Made by a program: the position numbers and the translations under genes | Notes under the pieces: generated by a model | The model's database searches: none | What the model saw: the letters and a program-made list of their open reading frames with translations, nothing else | Told to the model about the DNA's origin: nothing | Shown: one piece after another, positions 47,502-56,872 of the stretch | How positions within the stretch are numbered: the stretch's first letter is position 1 | How the letters are laid out: each line of letters opens with the position of its first letter | Assembly: GCF_020907245.1 (NCBI RefSeq) | Contig: NZ_JAJJWH010000010.1 | Coordinates: 1 to 64,000, forward strand | DNA from: Pontibacter harenae | Lineage (GTDB): Bacteria > Bacteroidota > Bacteroidia > Cytophagales > Hymenobacteraceae | Reading direction: 5' to 3' | Length of the DNA: 64,000 bases

Positions 47502-48755
47502 CTATTGATTGTCTTCTTCTTCCAACTCTTCGCGCAGAATAGAGAGTACGTCATCTATAGTTTCCTCTTCTAGTTCTGTGCGGCGCAACAGGTCTTCTCT
47601 GCTTACAGCTAATACGCTCTTAGCAGTATCCAAACCAATGCGTCTTAATTCTGCGATTACCCAATCCTCTATTTCATCCGTGAATTCTTCTAGGCTGATG
47701 TCTTCTTCATAGCTTTCAGACTCACGGAACACATCAATTTCGTAATCTACCAGTCGGCTTGCCAGCTTAATATTCTGACCACCTTTACCTATGGCTAATG
47801 ATACCTGGTCTGGCTTCAGGAATACCGATACGCGCCCTGATTCCTCGTCTATTTTCATGCTGCTGATCTTAGCTGGGCTAAGCGCACGCTGAATGTATAG
47901 TTCCAAGTTGTCAGTATAGTTTATCACGTCAATATTCTCGTTTTCCAGTTCGCGCACTATGCTATGGATACGAGATCCTTTCATACCTACGCAAGCACCT
48001 ACAGGGTCGATACGATCATCGAAAGACTCTACGGCCACTTTAGCACGCTCGCCTGGTTCACGAACAATCTTTTTGATGGCGATCAGGCCATCAAAAATTT
48101 CGGGTACTTCGTTTTCAAACAAACGCTCCAAAAATGCTGGAGATGTACGAGAAAGTATAATCTTAGGATTACCATTTACTATTTCCACGCGCTGTACTAC
48201 GGCACGTACTACATCGCCTTTACGGTAACGGTCTTTTGGTATCTGCTCACCTTTTGGTATCAGCAGCTCGTTTTCCTCCTGATCTAGCAACAACACTTCG
48301 CGGTTCCACACCTGGTATACTTCACCAGAGATGATTTCTCCTACCTGGTCTTTGTACTTCTGGAAAAGCAACTCCTTCTCCATATCTTTAATGCGCTGGA
48401 TCAGGGTTTGACGGGCAGTAAGCACAGCACGGCGACCGAAGTCTTCCAGTTGTATCTCTTCCGACACCTCTTCACCAACTTCAAAGTCAGGCTCTATTTT
48501 ACGGGCATCTGTAAGGCTGATCTTGTCATGGTCCCAGATGTCCTCTGAGTTATCGTCTACGATTTCTCGGTTACGCCAGATTTCAAGGTCACCCTTTTCC
48601 ACGTTCAGGATGATATCAAAGTTCTCGTCAGTACCCCACTTCTTACGGATCATGGTGCGGAATACATCCTCCAGGATACGCATCATGGTAGGGCGGTCTA
48701 TGTTCTTGAATTTCGCAAATTCAGCGAACGACTCTATCAGGACTGAACTATTCAT
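47502..48755 (-). CDS. nusA: Transcription termination/antitermination protein NusA
   Basis: NusA binds RNA polymerase and modulates pausing, intrinsic termination and antitermination. The 417-residue length is typical for Bacteroidota, which lack the extra C-terminal repeats seen in proteobacteria. Domains in order are the N-terminal polymerase-binding domain (about 1-125), S1 domain (about 138-205), KH1 and KH2 (about 230-345; GACVGMKGSRIHSIV and LAIGKGGQNIKLASR) and a short acidic tail ending EELEEEDNQ. It starts 7 bases after the rimP stop and is followed by infB. Confidence 0.97.
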   Translation of the reverse strand: MNSSVLIESFAEFAKFKNIDRPTMMRILEDVFRTMIRKKWGTDENFDIILNVEKGDLEIWRNREIVDDNSEDIWDHDKISLTDARKIEPDFEVGEEVSEEIQLEDFGRRAVLTARQTLIQRIKDMEKELLFQKYKDQVGEIISGEVYQVWNREVLLLDQEENELLIPKGEQIPKDRYRKGDVVRAVVQRVEIVNGNPKIILSRTSPAFLERLFENEVPEIFDGLIAIKKIVREPGERAKVAVESFDDRIDPVGACVGMKGSRIHSIVRELENENIDVINYTDNLELYIQRALSPAKISSMKIDEESGRVSVFLKPDQVSLAIGKGGQNIKLASRLVDYEIDVFRESESYEEDISLEEFTDEIEDWVIAELRRIGLDTAKSVLAVSREDLLRRTELEEETIDDVLSILREELEEEDNQ

Positions 48756-48762
48756 TATTTTA

Positions 48763-49236
48763 TCATTTAAAAGATATTACAACATTTGCTTTCACAATCT
48801 GTTCGAAAGGAACTTGTAAAGGCTCATAAGAAACCTTCTTTCCTTTTTGCTTGATCTCTTCCATCATGTTGAGGCCAGTTTCTGTTACCTCTTCCAGTTT
48901 GCCTGTTTTCTCAGTGCCATCCTGCAGTTTTACTTTTACGCTTCTGCCAATGTGGCGCATAAACTGTTTGGGCTGCGTTAGCGGAAAATCAACACCTGGC
49001 GAACTTACCTCTAGCACATAAGACACTTCTTCTCCGAAAGTCTCCGCTATTTTTGCATTTACACGGCGGCTGATGATGGCGCACTGGTCAATGGTTATAC
49101 CCTGCTCGCCATCGGCTAACACGGTTATCTTCGGGCGTACGGGCGTATCAGAAACAGCTACATCTACTAAAAACAGATCGCTATCTGGAAGGCTCGCCTC
49201 GGCCATCTCTCGTATGGTTTTCGCTGTTATTGCCAT
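48763..49236 (-). CDS. rimP: Ribosome maturation factor RimP
   Basis: RimP assists assembly of the 30S ribosomal subunit. The 157-residue protein has the family's N-terminal alpha/beta domain and C-terminal SH3-like domain; the recognisable segments are ITIDQCAIISRRVN, YVLEVSSPGVDFPLT and IGRSVKVKL. It heads the conserved rimP-nusA-infB operon, and nusA begins 7 bases after its stop. A strong promoter candidate (49303-49333) and a GGGGAC/GTCCCC hairpin in the leader precede it. Confidence 0.96.
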   Translation of the reverse strand: MAITAKTIREMAEASLPDSDLFLVDVAVSDTPVRPKITVLADGEQGITIDQCAIISRRVNAKIAETFGEEVSYVLEVSSPGVDFPLTQPKQFMRHIGRSVKVKLQDGTEKTGKLEEVTETGLNMMEEIKQKGKKVSYEPLQVPFEQIVKANVVISFK

Positions 49237-49260
49237 AAGTAACGGTTAAGAAATAAAGAA

Positions 49261-49277
49261 GGGGACTTCGTGTCCCC
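49261..49277 (-). promoter_or_regulatory. Leader hairpin upstream of rimP
   Basis: GGGGAC and GTCCCC pair around the 5-base loop TTCGT, about 25 bases before the rimP start codon and inside the predicted 5' leader. On the minus strand it is followed by a short pyrimidine-rich run, so it could be a weak attenuator, an RNA-stability hairpin or simply a structural leader. Confidence 0.4.
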
Positions 49278-49302
49278 CCGCATCTCCTTGGAAATAATGT
49301 CA

Positions 49303-49333
49303 CAAATTTACTACAAAAACATTATATAAACAA
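49303..49333 (-). promoter_or_regulatory. Candidate promoter of rimP-nusA-infB
   Basis: On the minus strand TAAATTTG (49303-49310) matches the TAnnTTTG -7 box exactly, with a TTG (49331-49333) 20 bases upstream. The spacing is ideal for the Bacteroidota housekeeping sigma factor, and the position is about 67 bases before the rimP start. Confidence 0.7.
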
Positions 49334-49336
49334 TAC

Positions 49337-49595
49337 TGCTCATTTTCATGCCTGTATTAAATTATCTTTATGTTCCTATGGTAGGAGGAGTTGTACGTGC
49401 TTTTTTAGGAAGCGTTTGCCAAGTACATTAGAAGGATAACAGAGGCAGCAGCCTTTAAGTTCGATTAGTTTTGATAACGTTACTGTGTGTAGTTATGGCG
49501 GTAGGGGGTAAAGGCAAATGGCTTTGGCTTTACCCCAATAGTTGTGCAGCAGGAACCAATCGCGCTGGCTGCGCAAGATATTCTGGCAGGAGGGT
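49337..49595. other. Divergent spacer between rimP and the EEP gene
   Basis: The stretch before the EEP gene contains no recognisable gene. A plus-strand -7 box TAGTTTTG lies at 49466-49473, but no TTG is found at the right distance upstream. The region probably carries the plus-strand promoter of the EEP gene as well as upstream elements for rimP. Confidence 0.35.
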
Positions 49596-50756
49596 ATGAC
49601 AGTATATGAGCATTCTTTGTATGTTTGTTTTGTGGCAGGTACATTCAAAAAAATACGCAGGAGAGTTTGGCTCATCCTTAACGTTGGCATCGTGTTGTGG
49701 GTGTTGGTGGGAGTGGTGTGCCTGCAGGTGCCTCCTTATTCCTTTTGGCCAGCTGCCTTTATCGCTTTTTCCTTGCCTGGGGCGCTGGTGCTAAATGTGC
49801 TGTTTTTGTTATACTGGGCGCTGCGGCGCTCCTGGTTAGTGGTACTGCCGCTGGCAACAGTTTTTTTTGGGTGGAACTACTATAATCGTCTTGTCGCCCT
49901 CAACTTTAACGCAGAAGAGGTGCCGCAGGAAGCAAAGGTGCTGCAGGTGCTAAGCTTTAATACCCACATCTTTAACGCCTACGCCGATAAAGACGGAAGC
50001 GAGCGCCAAGCTTCTACAGATATGATAGAGTGGGTAGCCACGCATCCTGCCGATGTATACTGCCTGCAGGAGTTCTACAGCAACCGTGGTTCCAACGTTT
50101 ACAATACCGTGAACAGAATCGGCAATCGTTACAATAAGCACCGCTTTTTTTCAGTCTCTTATGTTGATGGAGAAAAGGCTGATGTAGGAATGGCCATTTT
50201 CTCAAAGCACCCGATCTTGGACAAAGGCGTGATCCGTTTTGGAGAGTCGAACCATAACCGAGCCATTTGGGCCGATGTGAATTATAAAGGAGATACCATT
50301 CGTATTTACGGGGTGCACCTGCAGTCTATGAGCATAAAGTCTCAGGACATTGAAAACACGTATTCTTCTATTGGAAACGAGGAGAACTTTAAAAAGGAAA
50401 GCCGTAACCTGGCCAGGCGTTTGCGAAGAGGGTTTATAGCACGAGGGTATCAGGTAGAGATACTGCTGGAGCATATAAAGTCCTCGCCGTACCCCGTTAT
50501 AGTTAGTGGCGATTTTAACGATATTCCATTCAGCTATACTTACAACGAGATGGCGAAAGAACTGAAAAATGCCTTTGTAAATGCAGGGGCAGGGGTAGGA
50601 GCTACTTACAATGGGCCGCTGCCGTTCCTGCGCATCGATAATCAGTTCTATAGCGAAGGCCTGAAAGCATATGATTTTAAGACACACCAGGAGATGGGCT
50701 TGTCGGACCATTACCCCATTTCGGCTAAGTATGTGCTGCAGCCGAAAGCGGAGTAG
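49596..50756 (+). CDS. Membrane-anchored endonuclease/exonuclease/phosphatase family protein
   Basis: The C-terminal 270 residues form an EEP-fold domain: SFNTHIF, the metal-binding Glu in LQEFY, GDFNDIPFSYTYN and the final LSDHYPISAKY. These give the Asn, Glu, Asp and His expected for a Mg-dependent phosphohydrolase. The N-terminal part has two or three hydrophobic segments, so the catalytic domain is probably membrane-tethered. The substrate is unknown (nucleic acid, phospholipid or phosphoinositide-like). The start is uncertain: the ATG at 49596 has an AGGAGGG just before it, an earlier ATG at 49542 adds 18 residues of poor quality, and homologues typically begin near the KKIRRRVW segment. 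Confidence 0.82.
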   Translation: MTVYEHSLYVCFVAGTFKKIRRRVWLILNVGIVLWVLVGVVCLQVPPYSFWPAAFIAFSLPGALVLNVLFLLYWALRRSWLVVLPLATVFFGWNYYNRLVALNFNAEEVPQEAKVLQVLSFNTHIFNAYADKDGSERQASTDMIEWVATHPADVYCLQEFYSNRGSNVYNTVNRIGNRYNKHRFFSVSYVDGEKADVGMAIFSKHPILDKGVIRFGESNHNRAIWADVNYKGDTIRIYGVHLQSMSIKSQDIENTYSSIGNEENFKKESRNLARRLRRGFIARGYQVEILLEHIKSSPYPVIVSGDFNDIPFSYTYNEMAKELKNAFVNAGAGVGATYNGPLPFLRIDNQFYSEGLKAYDFKTHQEMGLSDHYPISAKYVLQPKAE

Positions 50757-50886
50757 TACTAGGAGATAGAAAGCATTATTTATAGTTTTGAACCCGAATT
50801 GCTGTCGTGGCTGCGGCAGCAGGGATAAAACATCAGAAAGTAGAAAACTGCAACGTCCGCAAGGAGTGCTGTACTTACCAGATATC

Positions 50887-52377
50887 ATGCAACAGAAATT
50901 AAACCTGTATAATACACTTACCAGAAAAAAAGAAGCATTTGAACCGCTGCACGCACCTTTTGTAGGCATGTATGTATGCGGACCTACTGTTTATGGCGAG
51001 CCGCACCTGGGGCACGCCCGTAGCGCTGTTACCTACGATGTACTGTATCGCTATCTGAAGCACCTGGAGTATAAGGTACGCTTTGTGCGCAATATTACCG
51101 ACGTCGGCCACCTCGAAAACGATGCTGATGAGGGGGAGGACAAGATTCAGAAACGAGCCAAACTGGAGCACCTGGAGCCGATGGAGGTAGTGCAGCATTA
51201 CACCAACGTGTATCATCAGGATATGGATAAGCTTAATGTGCTGCGCCCAGATATTGAGCCGCGTGCTTCAGGCCATATTATAGAGCAGATCGAGATGATA
51301 CAGGAGATACTGCAGAATGGCTTGGCCTATGAAGCAAATGGGTCGGTATATTTCGATGTACAGGCGTACAACAAAGACCATAACTATGGCAAGCTTTCTG
51401 GTCGTGTGGTAGAAGACCTGCTGGCAAATACCCGTGAATTGGAAGGACAGGGGGAGAAGCGTTCATCGCTGGATTTTGCGCTATGGAAAAAAGCTTCGCC
51501 AACGCACATCATGCGCTGGCCTTCGCCGTGGGGCGATGGTTTCCCTGGCTGGCATTTGGAGTGCTCGGCCATGAGCCGCAAATACTTAGGCACTACTTTT
51601 GATATTCATGGAGGAGGATTGGACCTGATGTTTCCGCACCACGAGTGCGAGATAGCGCAGAGCCAGGCCAGCAACAGCCATACCGATGCCGCCCGCTACT
51701 GGATTCATAACAACATGATTACCGTGAACGGGCAGAAAATGGGCAAGTCTTTGGGTAATTTTATTAACCTGAGCGATTTGTTCAGCGGCAACCACGAGCT
51801 GCTGGAAGCGAAGTACTCGCCTATGACGATCCGCTTCTTTATACTGCAGGCGCACTACCGCAGCACCCTCGACTTTAGTAACGAGGCACTGCAGGCAGCC
51901 CGAAAAGGTTATACAAAATTAATGAACGGCTTACGCGTGCTGGATAAACTGCAATACCCAGCCGAGGCAGCCGAACCAGATGCAAAACTGAACGAAGACC
52001 TGCTGAAGCTGACGGAGGATTGCTTCCGAGGCATGAATGACGATCTGAATACAGCCCGTACCATTGCTTCGCTGTTCAACCTGCTGAAGAAGATAAACAG
52101 CTTGTACCTTGGGCAACTGCAGATAGCTTCGCTGGAAAAGAGTACGCTTGAAACTGTTCAGAGCACCTACAGAGAGTTAGTGCTAGATGTGCTGGGGCTG
52201 AAAGAAGAGTCTACTGCCCATGCAGAAGAGATGCTGGACCTGGTGCTGAATTTCTATAAAGAAGCAAAAGAGGCCAAAGCGTACGATAAAGTAGATGCCA
52301 TACGTGCTGAACTGAAAAAGCAAGGCATCGTGATTAAAGATTTAAAGACAGGAATTGATTGGGCTTATGAAGAATAG
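50887..52377 (+). CDS. cysS: Cysteine--tRNA ligase
   Basis: This class I synthetase charges tRNA(Cys) with cysteine. Starting at 50887 the protein has 496 residues; a longer upstream start at 50788 would add 33 residues that no homologue has. The HIGH motif is HLGH (40-43) and the KMSKS loop is KMGKS (284-288). The Zn ligands are the first Cys (C31) in YVCGPTVY, the Cys in LECSAMS and the His/Glu of [11 protein letters not shown]. The C-terminal DALR-like anticodon domain follows. Its stop codon overlaps the start of the next gene, suggesting coupled translation. Confidence 0.96.
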   Translation: MQQKLNLYNTLTRKKEAFEPLHAPFVGMYVCGPTVYGEPHLGHARSAVTYDVLYRYLKHLEYKVRFVRNITDVGHLENDADEGEDKIQKRAKLEHLEPMEVVQHYTNVYHQDMDKLNVLRPDIEPRASGHIIEQIEMIQEILQNGLAYEANGSVYFDVQAYNKDHNYGKLSGRVVEDLLANTRELEGQGEKRSSLDFALWKKASPTHIMRWPSPWGDGFPGWHLECSAMSRKYLGTTFDIHGGGLDLMFPHHECEIAQSQASNSHTDAARYWIHNNMITVNGQKMGKSLGNFINLSDLFSGNHELLEAKYSPMTIRFFILQAHYRSTLDFSNEALQAARKGYTKLMNGLRVLDKLQYPAEAAEPDAKLNEDLLKLTEDCFRGMNDDLNTARTIASLFNLLKKINSLYLGQLQIASLEKSTLETVQSTYRELVLDVLGLKEESTAHAEEMLDLVLNFYKEAKEAKAYDKVDAIRAELKKQGIVIKDLKTGIDWAYEE

Positions 52378-53374
52378 AATGGTTTTACTAATTCTGCTAT
52401 TTCTGGCTTCTGTCGCACTACATAGCTGCGATTCTTCTGACAGGGGCAATGGTCAGCAAGCAAAAGTAGAAGAAGCAGAGCCAGCCGTAGCAGCACCAGA
52501 TTTTAATGCAGACTCTGCCTACCATTTTGTAGCAGAGCAGGTGGCTTTTGGCCCTCGTGTGCCAAACACTGGGCCACATAGAGCTACCGGAGATTGGATT
52601 ATAAGCAAGTTGCGTGAATATGGTGCTGACGTTAAAGTACAGAACTTCCAGATGGAGGCTTACGATGGCACCACCTTGAATCTGCGCAACATTATTGCAT
52701 CTTATAATCCCGATGTGGCGAAGCGTGTCATGGTGGCAGCCCATTGGGATACCCGCCATGTGGCAGATAGAGATGATCAAAACCAAGATAAACCGATAGA
52801 CGGTGCGAACGATGGGGCCAGCGGTGTAGGTGTATTGCTCGAAATAGCCAGAACAATACATGAGGCACAGGAAAAACCTGGTGTTGGAGTAGACTTAGTC
52901 TTTTTTGATGGAGAAGATTACGGTCAGCCAGACGATAGTGACCTGCCTTACAAAGAAGACTCTTGGGCCTTGGGTGCTCAGTACTGGAGCAAGAATAAGC
53001 ATAAACCTAACTACAGAGCACAGTACGGAATACTGTTGGATATGGTAGGAGCTGAGAATGCTAAGTTTGCACGTGAGGGAATTTCGATGCAGTATGCCAA
53101 AAGAGTTGTAGATAAGATATGGAAAGCAGGCAACCGTATTGGCTACTCAGACTACTTCAGGTACGTAAAAGCACCTGCCATTACCGACGATCATTATTAT
53201 GTAAATGAAATAGCTAAGATTCCGATGGTCGATATTATTGAATATAACATGTCGGGTAATGGCGACTACTTTGGCCCATACCACCACCGCCACACCGACA
53301 ACATGGACATCATCAGTAAAAATACATTAAAGGCTGTTGGCCAGACGGTACTGCATGTGCTGTATAATGAGTAG
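52367..53374 (+). CDS. M28-family lipoprotein, glutaminyl-cyclase-like
   Basis: This 335-residue protein has a lipoprotein signal, with C21 as the likely lipidation site. An M28-type domain resembles glutaminyl-peptide cyclotransferases: AAHWDTRH (H126), the first metal Asp D149 in [10 protein letters not shown], the acidic E183 in VFFDGEDYG and a late HxRH-type His pair in [10 protein letters not shown]. Such enzymes convert N-terminal Gln to pyroglutamate; in Bacteroidota they act on signal-peptidase-processed exported proteins with N-terminal Gln. I take the start at 52367, where the ATG overlaps the cysS stop codon by 11 bases. A simple aminopeptidase remains an alternative. Confidence 0.85.
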   Translation: MKNRMVLLILLFLASVALHSCDSSDRGNGQQAKVEEAEPAVAAPDFNADSAYHFVAEQVAFGPRVPNTGPHRATGDWIISKLREYGADVKVQNFQMEAYDGTTLNLRNIIASYNPDVAKRVMVAAHWDTRHVADRDDQNQDKPIDGANDGASGVGVLLEIARTIHEAQEKPGVGVDLVFFDGEDYGQPDDSDLPYKEDSWALGAQYWSKNKHKPNYRAQYGILLDMVGAENAKFAREGISMQYAKRVVDKIWKAGNRIGYSDYFRYVKAPAITDDHYYVNEIAKIPMVDIIEYNMSGNGDYFGPYHHRHTDNMDIISKNTLKAVGQTVLHVLYNE

Positions 53375-53401
53375 TAAGCTTTGTAGTTTCAGTATGAAAT
53401 T

Positions 53402-53443
53402 AAAAAGAATGGGGCGTTGAAAGTACAGCGCCCCATTCTTTTT
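53402..53443 (+). terminator. Terminator after the M28 lipoprotein gene
   Basis: AAAAAGAATGGGGCG (53402-53416) pairs with CGCCCCATTCTTTTT (53429-53443) around a 12-base loop, so U-runs follow the stem in both directions. It lies 28 bases past the stop codon of the plus-strand gene. Confidence 0.85.
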
Positions 53444-53530
53444 TCGTATCCAATCGACCGCCTCAATAATTCGTTGTTGCCTATCTTTCAGCTTATTGAA
53501 AAAGCGATCAACGAAAACCGAGCAACGAGT

Positions 53531-54196
53531 TTATTGTATCAGATTGTCCTTTTGCATTTGCCCTACAGTTACCTCAGCAAATTTTTCGGAGGCTCTGCTC
53601 AGCGATGATGGGTTGTGAGACCTCGATTGTGCCGACCACAGGAGTTGCTCTGAACTAGCATCGTAGAGGTTAGACTCGAGGAAGTATATTTTATCTTCGC
53701 GATAGTAGCCAGGGTCATACATGGTTGGGTACCAGTGGTTGTAATAGCCTCTAAAGCTGCCATACCAGCCAAAACGACCTACAGGTGCATAAGTTGTGCC
53801 TGGTACATATCGAGTTTCTGTTTCCTCGTCTACCACGGCTACTGTTAAAATGGCATCATGGCCGTCACCTTGAATTCTCTCCAGAATCATATCTGAATCT
53901 GAGCCTCGCTCACGCATCATGGCTGGCGGAAACACATCTATACTTTTGGTTACTGTAATACCGCGCTTTTGCAGTTCCTGCTGCAGGTTATTTTCTACAG
54001 TTTGCCTTGCCTGCACGTTATCAGTCAGGGCGGCAACCATTACTCTGTTATAGGTTTGTGTTGTCGCATTAGGGCTGCGCCAGCTACCTGTAACTTCCGT
54101 GGAGGGCGCACAGGCTGTCATAAATAAACATGCTATAATAAAAGTGCATGCCAGCAAAGGTTGAAGTAACTTATTGTTTTTTTGTTTGTTTTTCAT
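53531..54196 (-). CDS. Predicted lipoprotein, DUF4136-like, unknown function
   Basis: This 221-residue protein has a lipoprotein-type signal with lipobox MTAC (C29 as the lipidation site). The mature part has a Rossmann-like segment (YNRVMVAALTD followed by RQTVENNLQQELQKRG), then VFPPAMM and a Tyr/Trp/Gly-rich stretch with YNHWYPTMYDPGYYRE. I judge it DUF4136-like from general appearance only. It is transcribed alone on the minus strand, facing a convergent plus-strand gene, with the M28 terminator nearby. Confidence 0.7.
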   Translation of the reverse strand: MKNKQKNNKLLQPLLACTFIIACLFMTACAPSTEVTGSWRSPNATTQTYNRVMVAALTDNVQARQTVENNLQQELQKRGITVTKSIDVFPPAMMRERGSDSDMILERIQGDGHDAILTVAVVDEETETRYVPGTTYAPVGRFGWYGSFRGYYNHWYPTMYDPGYYREDKIYFLESNLYDASSEQLLWSAQSRSHNPSSLSRASEKFAEVTVGQMQKDNLIQ

Positions 54197-54681
54197 CGTT
54201 ATGGTTTCGTTTAGTACTTACTTTTAGTAAACGCAGACCTTTAGAATTGGATATGGTTTATGCAGATTTATGGCTTCATAATCAGTGATATTATGGCGTG
54301 GCAAATAGTATTCTGATAGTATAGCTTATGAGTGATACCTGTAGGAGATGTACAGCTTTGTAATACGTAGTAAGGTTTTAGACAAGTGGCTAAATCAAAA
54401 AAACGTTCTGGCAGTATGGGCACGATTTTATGGGGATGTGCTTTATAGTGGGATTTTAGCAAAGACATTGAATCTCTGCATGCTGTGCAGGATGTTTATC
54501 TGGATAAAGACATTACTGTTGCATAATCTGTAGCAGAACTGCTGAATATTACTTAAGTTTGTAGCCTGCTTTTGTGTTGCCTTTCCCAAAGGCGCAAGAA
54601 GCAGGCCACCTTCTTATTAGGTGTTTTGCTTCAAGTAAAAGTATAGCTGTAACTAAAAAGTGCGGTACGCACATTTAAAGT
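54197..54681. other. Divergent spacer before accD
   Basis: No convincing protein gene or tRNA structure was seen in these 485 bases. Open frames on both strands are short and lack coding character. The stretch must carry promoters for the lipoprotein gene and for accD; no clear TAnnTTTG box with a paired -33 was found near accD. Confidence 0.4.
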
Positions 54682-55587
54682 ATGATGCCTTGGTTTAAGA
54701 GAGTAGATAAAGGAATACACACACCTACAGAGGAGAAGAAAGAGACTCCAGACGGCTTATGGTATAAATGCCCCGAATGCAAAACTGTTACCAGCATGGC
54801 GGAGCATCGTAAGAACCTGAACACCTGTGTAAAGTGCAACTACCACGACCGTATTGGCTCTAAAGAGTATTTCTCCATCTTGTTCGACAACAACGAGTTT
54901 ACCGAGATGGACGAGAACATGACCTCGGGAGACCCTCTGAGCTTTGTGGACTCTAAACCATATCCGAAGCGTGTTGCGGCCACTCAGAAGTCAACAGGGC
55001 TTAAAGATGCGGTACGCACGGCTTATGGAAAAATGAACGGTCTCGATATTACCATTGCCTGTATGGACTTTGCTTACATTGGTGGGTCTATGGGGTCTGT
55101 GGTAGGAGAGAAAATTGCCCGTGCTATTGACCATGCCCGTAAAACCCGCACACCTTTCATGATGATTTCTAAGTCTGGTGGTGCCCGTATGATGGAAGCA
55201 GGTTTCTCGCTGATGCAGATGGCCAAAACCTCTGCTAAACTAGCATTGCTTTCTGAAGAGAAGCTGCCATACATTTCTATGCTTACTGACCCAACAACAG
55301 GCGGTGTAACAGCTTCTTTTGCTATGCTAGGCGATTTTAACATAGCAGAGCCAGGTGCTCTGATTGGTTTCGCTGGTCCTCGGGTTATAAAAGAAACCAT
55401 TGGTAAAGATTTGCCTAAAGGCTTCCAAAGTGCAGAGTTTGTGCTGGAGCACGGTTTTCTTGATTTTATAGTTGACCGCAAGCAGCTAAAAACAAGGCTT
55501 GCTGACCTGCTGGGTATGTTAGCTGCTAAAAACGAAGTTGCTTCCGAAGAGAAGCCAACGAACAAAAAGACTGCTAAAAGCTCTTGA
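54682..55587 (+). CDS. accD: Acetyl-CoA carboxylase carboxyltransferase beta subunit
   Basis: AccD transfers the carboxyl group from biotin to acetyl-CoA to make malonyl-CoA, the first committed step of fatty-acid synthesis, together with AccA. The 301-residue protein has the four-Cys zinc ribbon (C30, C33, C49, C52). The carboxyltransferase core carries [30 protein letters not shown] and [16 protein letters not shown]. The Met start at 54682 is followed by another Met, as in close relatives. It is a single-gene unit, ending at the terminator at 55609-55634. Confidence 0.97.
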   Translation: MMPWFKRVDKGIHTPTEEKKETPDGLWYKCPECKTVTSMAEHRKNLNTCVKCNYHDRIGSKEYFSILFDNNEFTEMDENMTSGDPLSFVDSKPYPKRVAATQKSTGLKDAVRTAYGKMNGLDITIACMDFAYIGGSMGSVVGEKIARAIDHARKTRTPFMMISKSGGARMMEAGFSLMQMAKTSAKLALLSEEKLPYISMLTDPTTGGVTASFAMLGDFNIAEPGALIGFAGPRVIKETIGKDLPKGFQSAEFVLEHGFLDFIVDRKQLKTRLADLLGMLAAKNEVASEEKPTNKKTAKSS

Positions 55588-55608
55588 TTATAGAAAATTT
55601 ATACTGCA

Positions 55609-55640
55609 AAGCCTGCCAATCTATTGGCAGGCTTTTTTAT
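55609..55640 (+). terminator. Terminator after accD
   Basis: AAGCCTGCCAAT (55609-55620) pairs with ATTGGCAGGCTT (55623-55634) around a CT turn and runs into TTTTTT. It is 21 bases after the accD stop. Confidence 0.88.
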
Positions 55641-55808
55641 TTACGTATAAACCTTTTATAAGAAACTAAAGCTCAGACACGTTTGCAGTAGAGTTAGCGT
55701 ATGTTTTAAGCAAGACTTAACTGCGTTACAGTTTGGCATTAGTATTGTATGTACAGTTACAGGTTGAAAATAAATAAACCTTTTTCAGTTAAGATAAATT
55801 TATACACT

Positions 55809-56570
55809 ATGAAAGTATTGAAACTCTCTTTAACGTCTTTTTTAGCAGCTACTATGCTGTTCTCTTCTTGCCAGACAACAAGACCAGTGGCTGGCAATGG
55901 TTCTGATACCAGTACTACCACAGGATCTACGGTAGGTACAGAAACCACGCAAGGAGATAAGACTGGCATGAATAAAACAACCAAAGGCGGTGTGATTGGT
56001 GCTGGTGGTGGCGCTGTATTAGGTGGCTTAATCGGAAATCGACTTGGCAACACAGCTGCAGGTGCCATTGTAGGGGCCGCAGTGGGTGGCGCTACAGGTG
56101 CCGTGATAGGTCGCCGTATGGATAAGCAAGCAGAGGAACTGGAGCAGAGCATGGAGAATGCTACCGTAGAACGTGTGGGCGAAGCAATCCGTGTTAACTT
56201 TGATTCAGGTATTTTGTTCGGGGTTAACTCAGCAGAATTGAGTGCCAACGCTAAGCGCGACATTGAGAAACTGGCCCAAACGCTGAAGAATTACGAAGGT
56301 ACAAACGTAATCATAGAAGGACATACTGACAACACAGGTACTTATGAGCTTAACCAGCGTCTTTCTGAGCGCCGTGCGCAAGCTGTGGCAGCTTATGCCC
56401 GCAGCCTGGGCGTTGAAGGTTCTCGTTTGCAGTCTAAAGGCTACAGCTACGACCAGCCTATCGCTGATAACAGCACCGTAGAAGGCCGTCAGCAGAATCG
56501 CCGCGTTGAAATTATTATTGTGGCTAACGAAGAATTGAAACAAGCTGCAGAAAGTGGTGAAATTAAATAA
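55809..56570 (+). CDS. Glycine-zipper OmpA-family lipoprotein (copy 1)
   Basis: This 253-residue protein is a lipoprotein (C21 in the lipobox LFSSC) with a Ser/Thr/Gly linker. A glycine-zipper segment (GGVIGAGGGAVLGGLIGN and GAAVGGATGAVIGRRMDKQA) typical of membrane-inserting or oligomerising domains follows. The C-terminal OmpA domain (about residues 140-240) binds peptidoglycan and contains IIEGHTDNTGTYELNQ and RLSERRAQAV. I start it at 55809 because an upstream Met at 55749 would put 20 unrelated residues before an obvious signal peptide. A terminator follows the stop. A second, strongly similar gene lies 302 bases downstream. Confidence 0.92.
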   Translation: MKVLKLSLTSFLAATMLFSSCQTTRPVAGNGSDTSTTTGSTVGTETTQGDKTGMNKTTKGGVIGAGGGAVLGGLIGNRLGNTAAGAIVGAAVGGATGAVIGRRMDKQAEELEQSMENATVERVGEAIRVNFDSGILFGVNSAELSANAKRDIEKLAQTLKNYEGTNVIIEGHTDNTGTYELNQRLSERRAQAVAAYARSLGVEGSRLQSKGYSYDQPIADNSTVEGRQQNRRVEIIIVANEELKQAAESGEIK

Positions 56571-56596
56571 TTAGCTTGATTATAATGTAAGCTTCT

Positions 56597-56632
56597 AAAG
56601 CGCCTGTTACTGTAAAGTGGCAGGCGCTTTTT
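56597..56632 (+). terminator. Terminator after the first OmpA-family gene
   Basis: AAAGCGCCTG (56597-56606) pairs with CAGGCGCTTT (56621-56630) and runs on into TTG. It separates the two tandem OmpA-family genes, so they are likely separate transcripts. Confidence 0.8.
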
Positions 56633-56872
56633 GTTTGCAAGCCTCTCTTGAGCTTACTTGTACTTAATAAAGTTAGTGTTGGAAGTATAGATGGATTAAA
56701 AACCTGCACGACATCAAAAACGTTTAAGCAATTGCATATGTCATAGGGCACAAAGCTGTAGCTGTTTTACAGCTGCTACAGAAGCAGAAGGCAGGTTTTG
56801 TAAAGGTTTTAGGCGAATGTAAATACAGTCTTTTAAGTTACTAAGTCACTATTTTTAAGAAAAGAGAACATT
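56633..56872. other. Spacer between the tandem OmpA-family genes
   Basis: About 240 bases with no recognised gene. It presumably carries the promoter of the second copy; no exact TAnnTTTG box with matched -33 was seen. Confidence 0.4.

Noticed and set aside
50788..50886. Upstream start for cysS
   Set aside because: It adds a Cys/Arg-rich N terminus unlike any cysteinyl-tRNA synthetase; the Met at 50887 gives the conserved N terminus.
51736..51750. KMGKS instead of KMSKS in cysS, considered as possible inactivation
   Set aside because: Gly at this position is tolerated and, as far as I recall, common in Bacteroidota CysRS; the other active-site and Zn ligands are intact.
54268..54533. Short open frames on both strands upstream of accD
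   Set aside because: They overlap each other on opposite strands, lack coding character and have no recognisable motif.
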